Shown here one piece after another: positions 5,948 to 6,351 of a stretch of DNA of 6,351 nucleotides. The stretch covers positions 1-6,351 of the forward strand of contig DHMN01000009.1 in NCBI GenBank assembly GCA_002405805.1, given 5' to 3'. A model generated the notes under the pieces. It saw only the letters and a program-made list of their open reading frames with translations. It had not been told where the DNA came from and did not search any database. Within the stretch, counting starts at the first letter, position 1. Every line of letters begins with the position of its first letter. The position numbers and the translations under genes were made by a program. The stretch comes from Cyanobacteria bacterium UBA4641. Lineage in GTDB: Bacteria > Cyanobacteriota > Vampirovibrionia > Gastranaerophilales > Gastranaerophilaceae.

Positions 5948-6212
5948 TAAAGAATTTGAAATAATAAAAAACATTTTAGACAAATACGATGGAGAATTTT
6001 ATGCCTATGGTTCGCGTGTCAAAGGTGATTTTTCTGACCTTTCTGATTTGGATATATTAGTAAAATCCGAAAATTACGAACAAATTATTTCTAATTTAAA
6101 ATACGAATTTGACCAAAGCTTGCTCCCATATATCGTAAATTTTGCAGATTTCCATTCAATGGATAACCATTTTTATAATTTGATTAAAGATTCACTTGTT
6201 AGGATAAAATAA
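5928..6212 (+). CDS. MNT-type nucleotidyltransferase, HI0073-like (putative antitoxin), with an Asp-to-Asn change
   Basis: Minimal nucleotidyltransferase of 94 aa, close to the usual 95-115 of the HI0073-like family. GSRVKGDFSDLSDLD (28-42) fits GSX10DXD exactly: G28-S29 bind nucleotide phosphates and D40/D42 bind metal. In studied MntA-type antitoxins this domain AMPylates the Tyr of the HEPN RX4HXY motif and silences the toxin. The later strand reads LPYIVNFADFHSM. The HI0073 equivalent, as I recall it, is LPWRVDLLDW, so N71 replaces the Asp that I take to be the third catalytic carboxylate, while D74 is kept. Activity may thus be reduced, leaving binding as the mode of inhibition. ATG 5928 has GAAGGA (5912-5917) 10 nt upstream; the TTG at 5910 is a weaker alternative. 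The gene overlaps the HEPN gene by 20 nt. Confidence 0.87.
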   Translation: MIPGITDKEFEIIKNILDKYDGEFYAYGSRVKGDFSDLSDLDILVKSENYEQIISNLKYEFDQSLLPYIVNFADFHSMDNHFYNLIKDSLVRIK

Positions 6213-6223
6213 CAGACAACTTC

Positions 6224-6243
6224 GTTCCCTTGGCAAAAGGAAC
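6224..6243 (+). terminator. Imperfect hairpin after the MNT gene
   Basis: GTTCC (6224-6228) pairs with GGAAC (6239-6243), with an inner TT/AA pairing, one mismatch and a GGCA loop, 11 nt after the stop. No T-run follows, so this is not a clear intrinsic terminator. Repeat element C begins at the next base and may contribute. Confidence 0.25.
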
Positions 6244-6351
6244 ATGTCATTCCGAACGCGTATCGGAATCTCTAATATAGCAAATAGGACATTGTCATTC
6301 TGAAAGGATTAAAAATCAAGTTGCGCAAGCAACGTAGATTTTATCCTATTC
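6244..6351 (+). repeat. Palindromic repeat element C, cut by the window edge
   Basis: It begins ATGTCATTCCGA, with a 7-bp stem ATTCCGA/TCGGAAT (6249-6255/6263-6269) around an ACGCGTA loop, then CTCTAATATAGCAAATA. A second arm follows from TTGTCATTCTGAAAGGATT, containing GTTGC-GCAA-GCAAC, a perfect 5-bp hairpin with a GNRA-type loop (6320-6333). Positions 6244-6342 match element B inverted. The outer arm AGGATTAAAAATC / GATTTTATCCT closes near 6347, and the trailing ATTC suggests the element continues past the window. Confidence 0.85.

Noticed and set aside
2389..6342. Composite transposon
   Set aside because: No transposase or integrase lies between or inside the inverted copies, no target-site duplication is visible, and the enclosed genes include an ordinary metabolic enzyme.

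Overview
The window is about 35% G+C by eye and uses TGA as a stop. It looks like chromosomal DNA of a low-GC bacterium. The best lineage hint is the NarL-type response regulator, whose C-terminal HTH ends in a VDDRTQAAVKAL-type motif that is common in cyanobacterial regulators. A non-photosynthetic cyanobacterial relative (Vampirovibrionia / Gastranaerophilales-like) is my guess, held with low confidence.

Layout. Positions 1-82 may be the tail of an upstream gene. A NarL/FixJ response regulator follows at 103-771. A hairpin at 781-807 separates it from a small, apparently frameshifted minus-strand unit (831-964) with its own -10 box and Shine-Dalgarno. mnmA (tRNA 2-thiouridylase) lies at 1104-2162. 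It converges on a minus-strand homocitrate synthase/Re-citrate synthase-like gene (2494-3804). The 330-bp gap between these 3' ends is filled with palindromic repeats. A roughly 100-bp divergent promoter region (3805-3908) then starts a plus-strand run of three tightly packed genes: a 533-aa TPR protein (3909-5510), a HEPN protein of the HI0074 type (5525-5947), and a MNT nucleotidyltransferase of the HI0073 type (5928-6212). Another repeat copy follows and runs off the right edge.

How the genes work together. The HEPN-MNT pair matches a known class of toxin-antitoxin module, in which an RNase-like HEPN protein (RX4HXY motif present) is controlled by a nucleotidyltransferase (GSX10DXD motif present). 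It is packed 14 nt behind the TPR gene and is probably co-transcribed with it. The MNT copy has Asn where homologues such as HI0073 carry an Asp on the later catalytic strand. mnmA and the citrate/homocitrate-type synthase look like housekeeping genes with no functional link to the module.

The most unusual non-coding content is a family of palindromic repeats at 2247-2360, 2389-2486 and 6244-6351. They share one hairpin module with paired compensatory base changes, and the module sits in the same orientation downstream of three different stop codons. The second oddity is the minus-strand unit at 780-1000, which reads like a small gene broken by single-base shifts.
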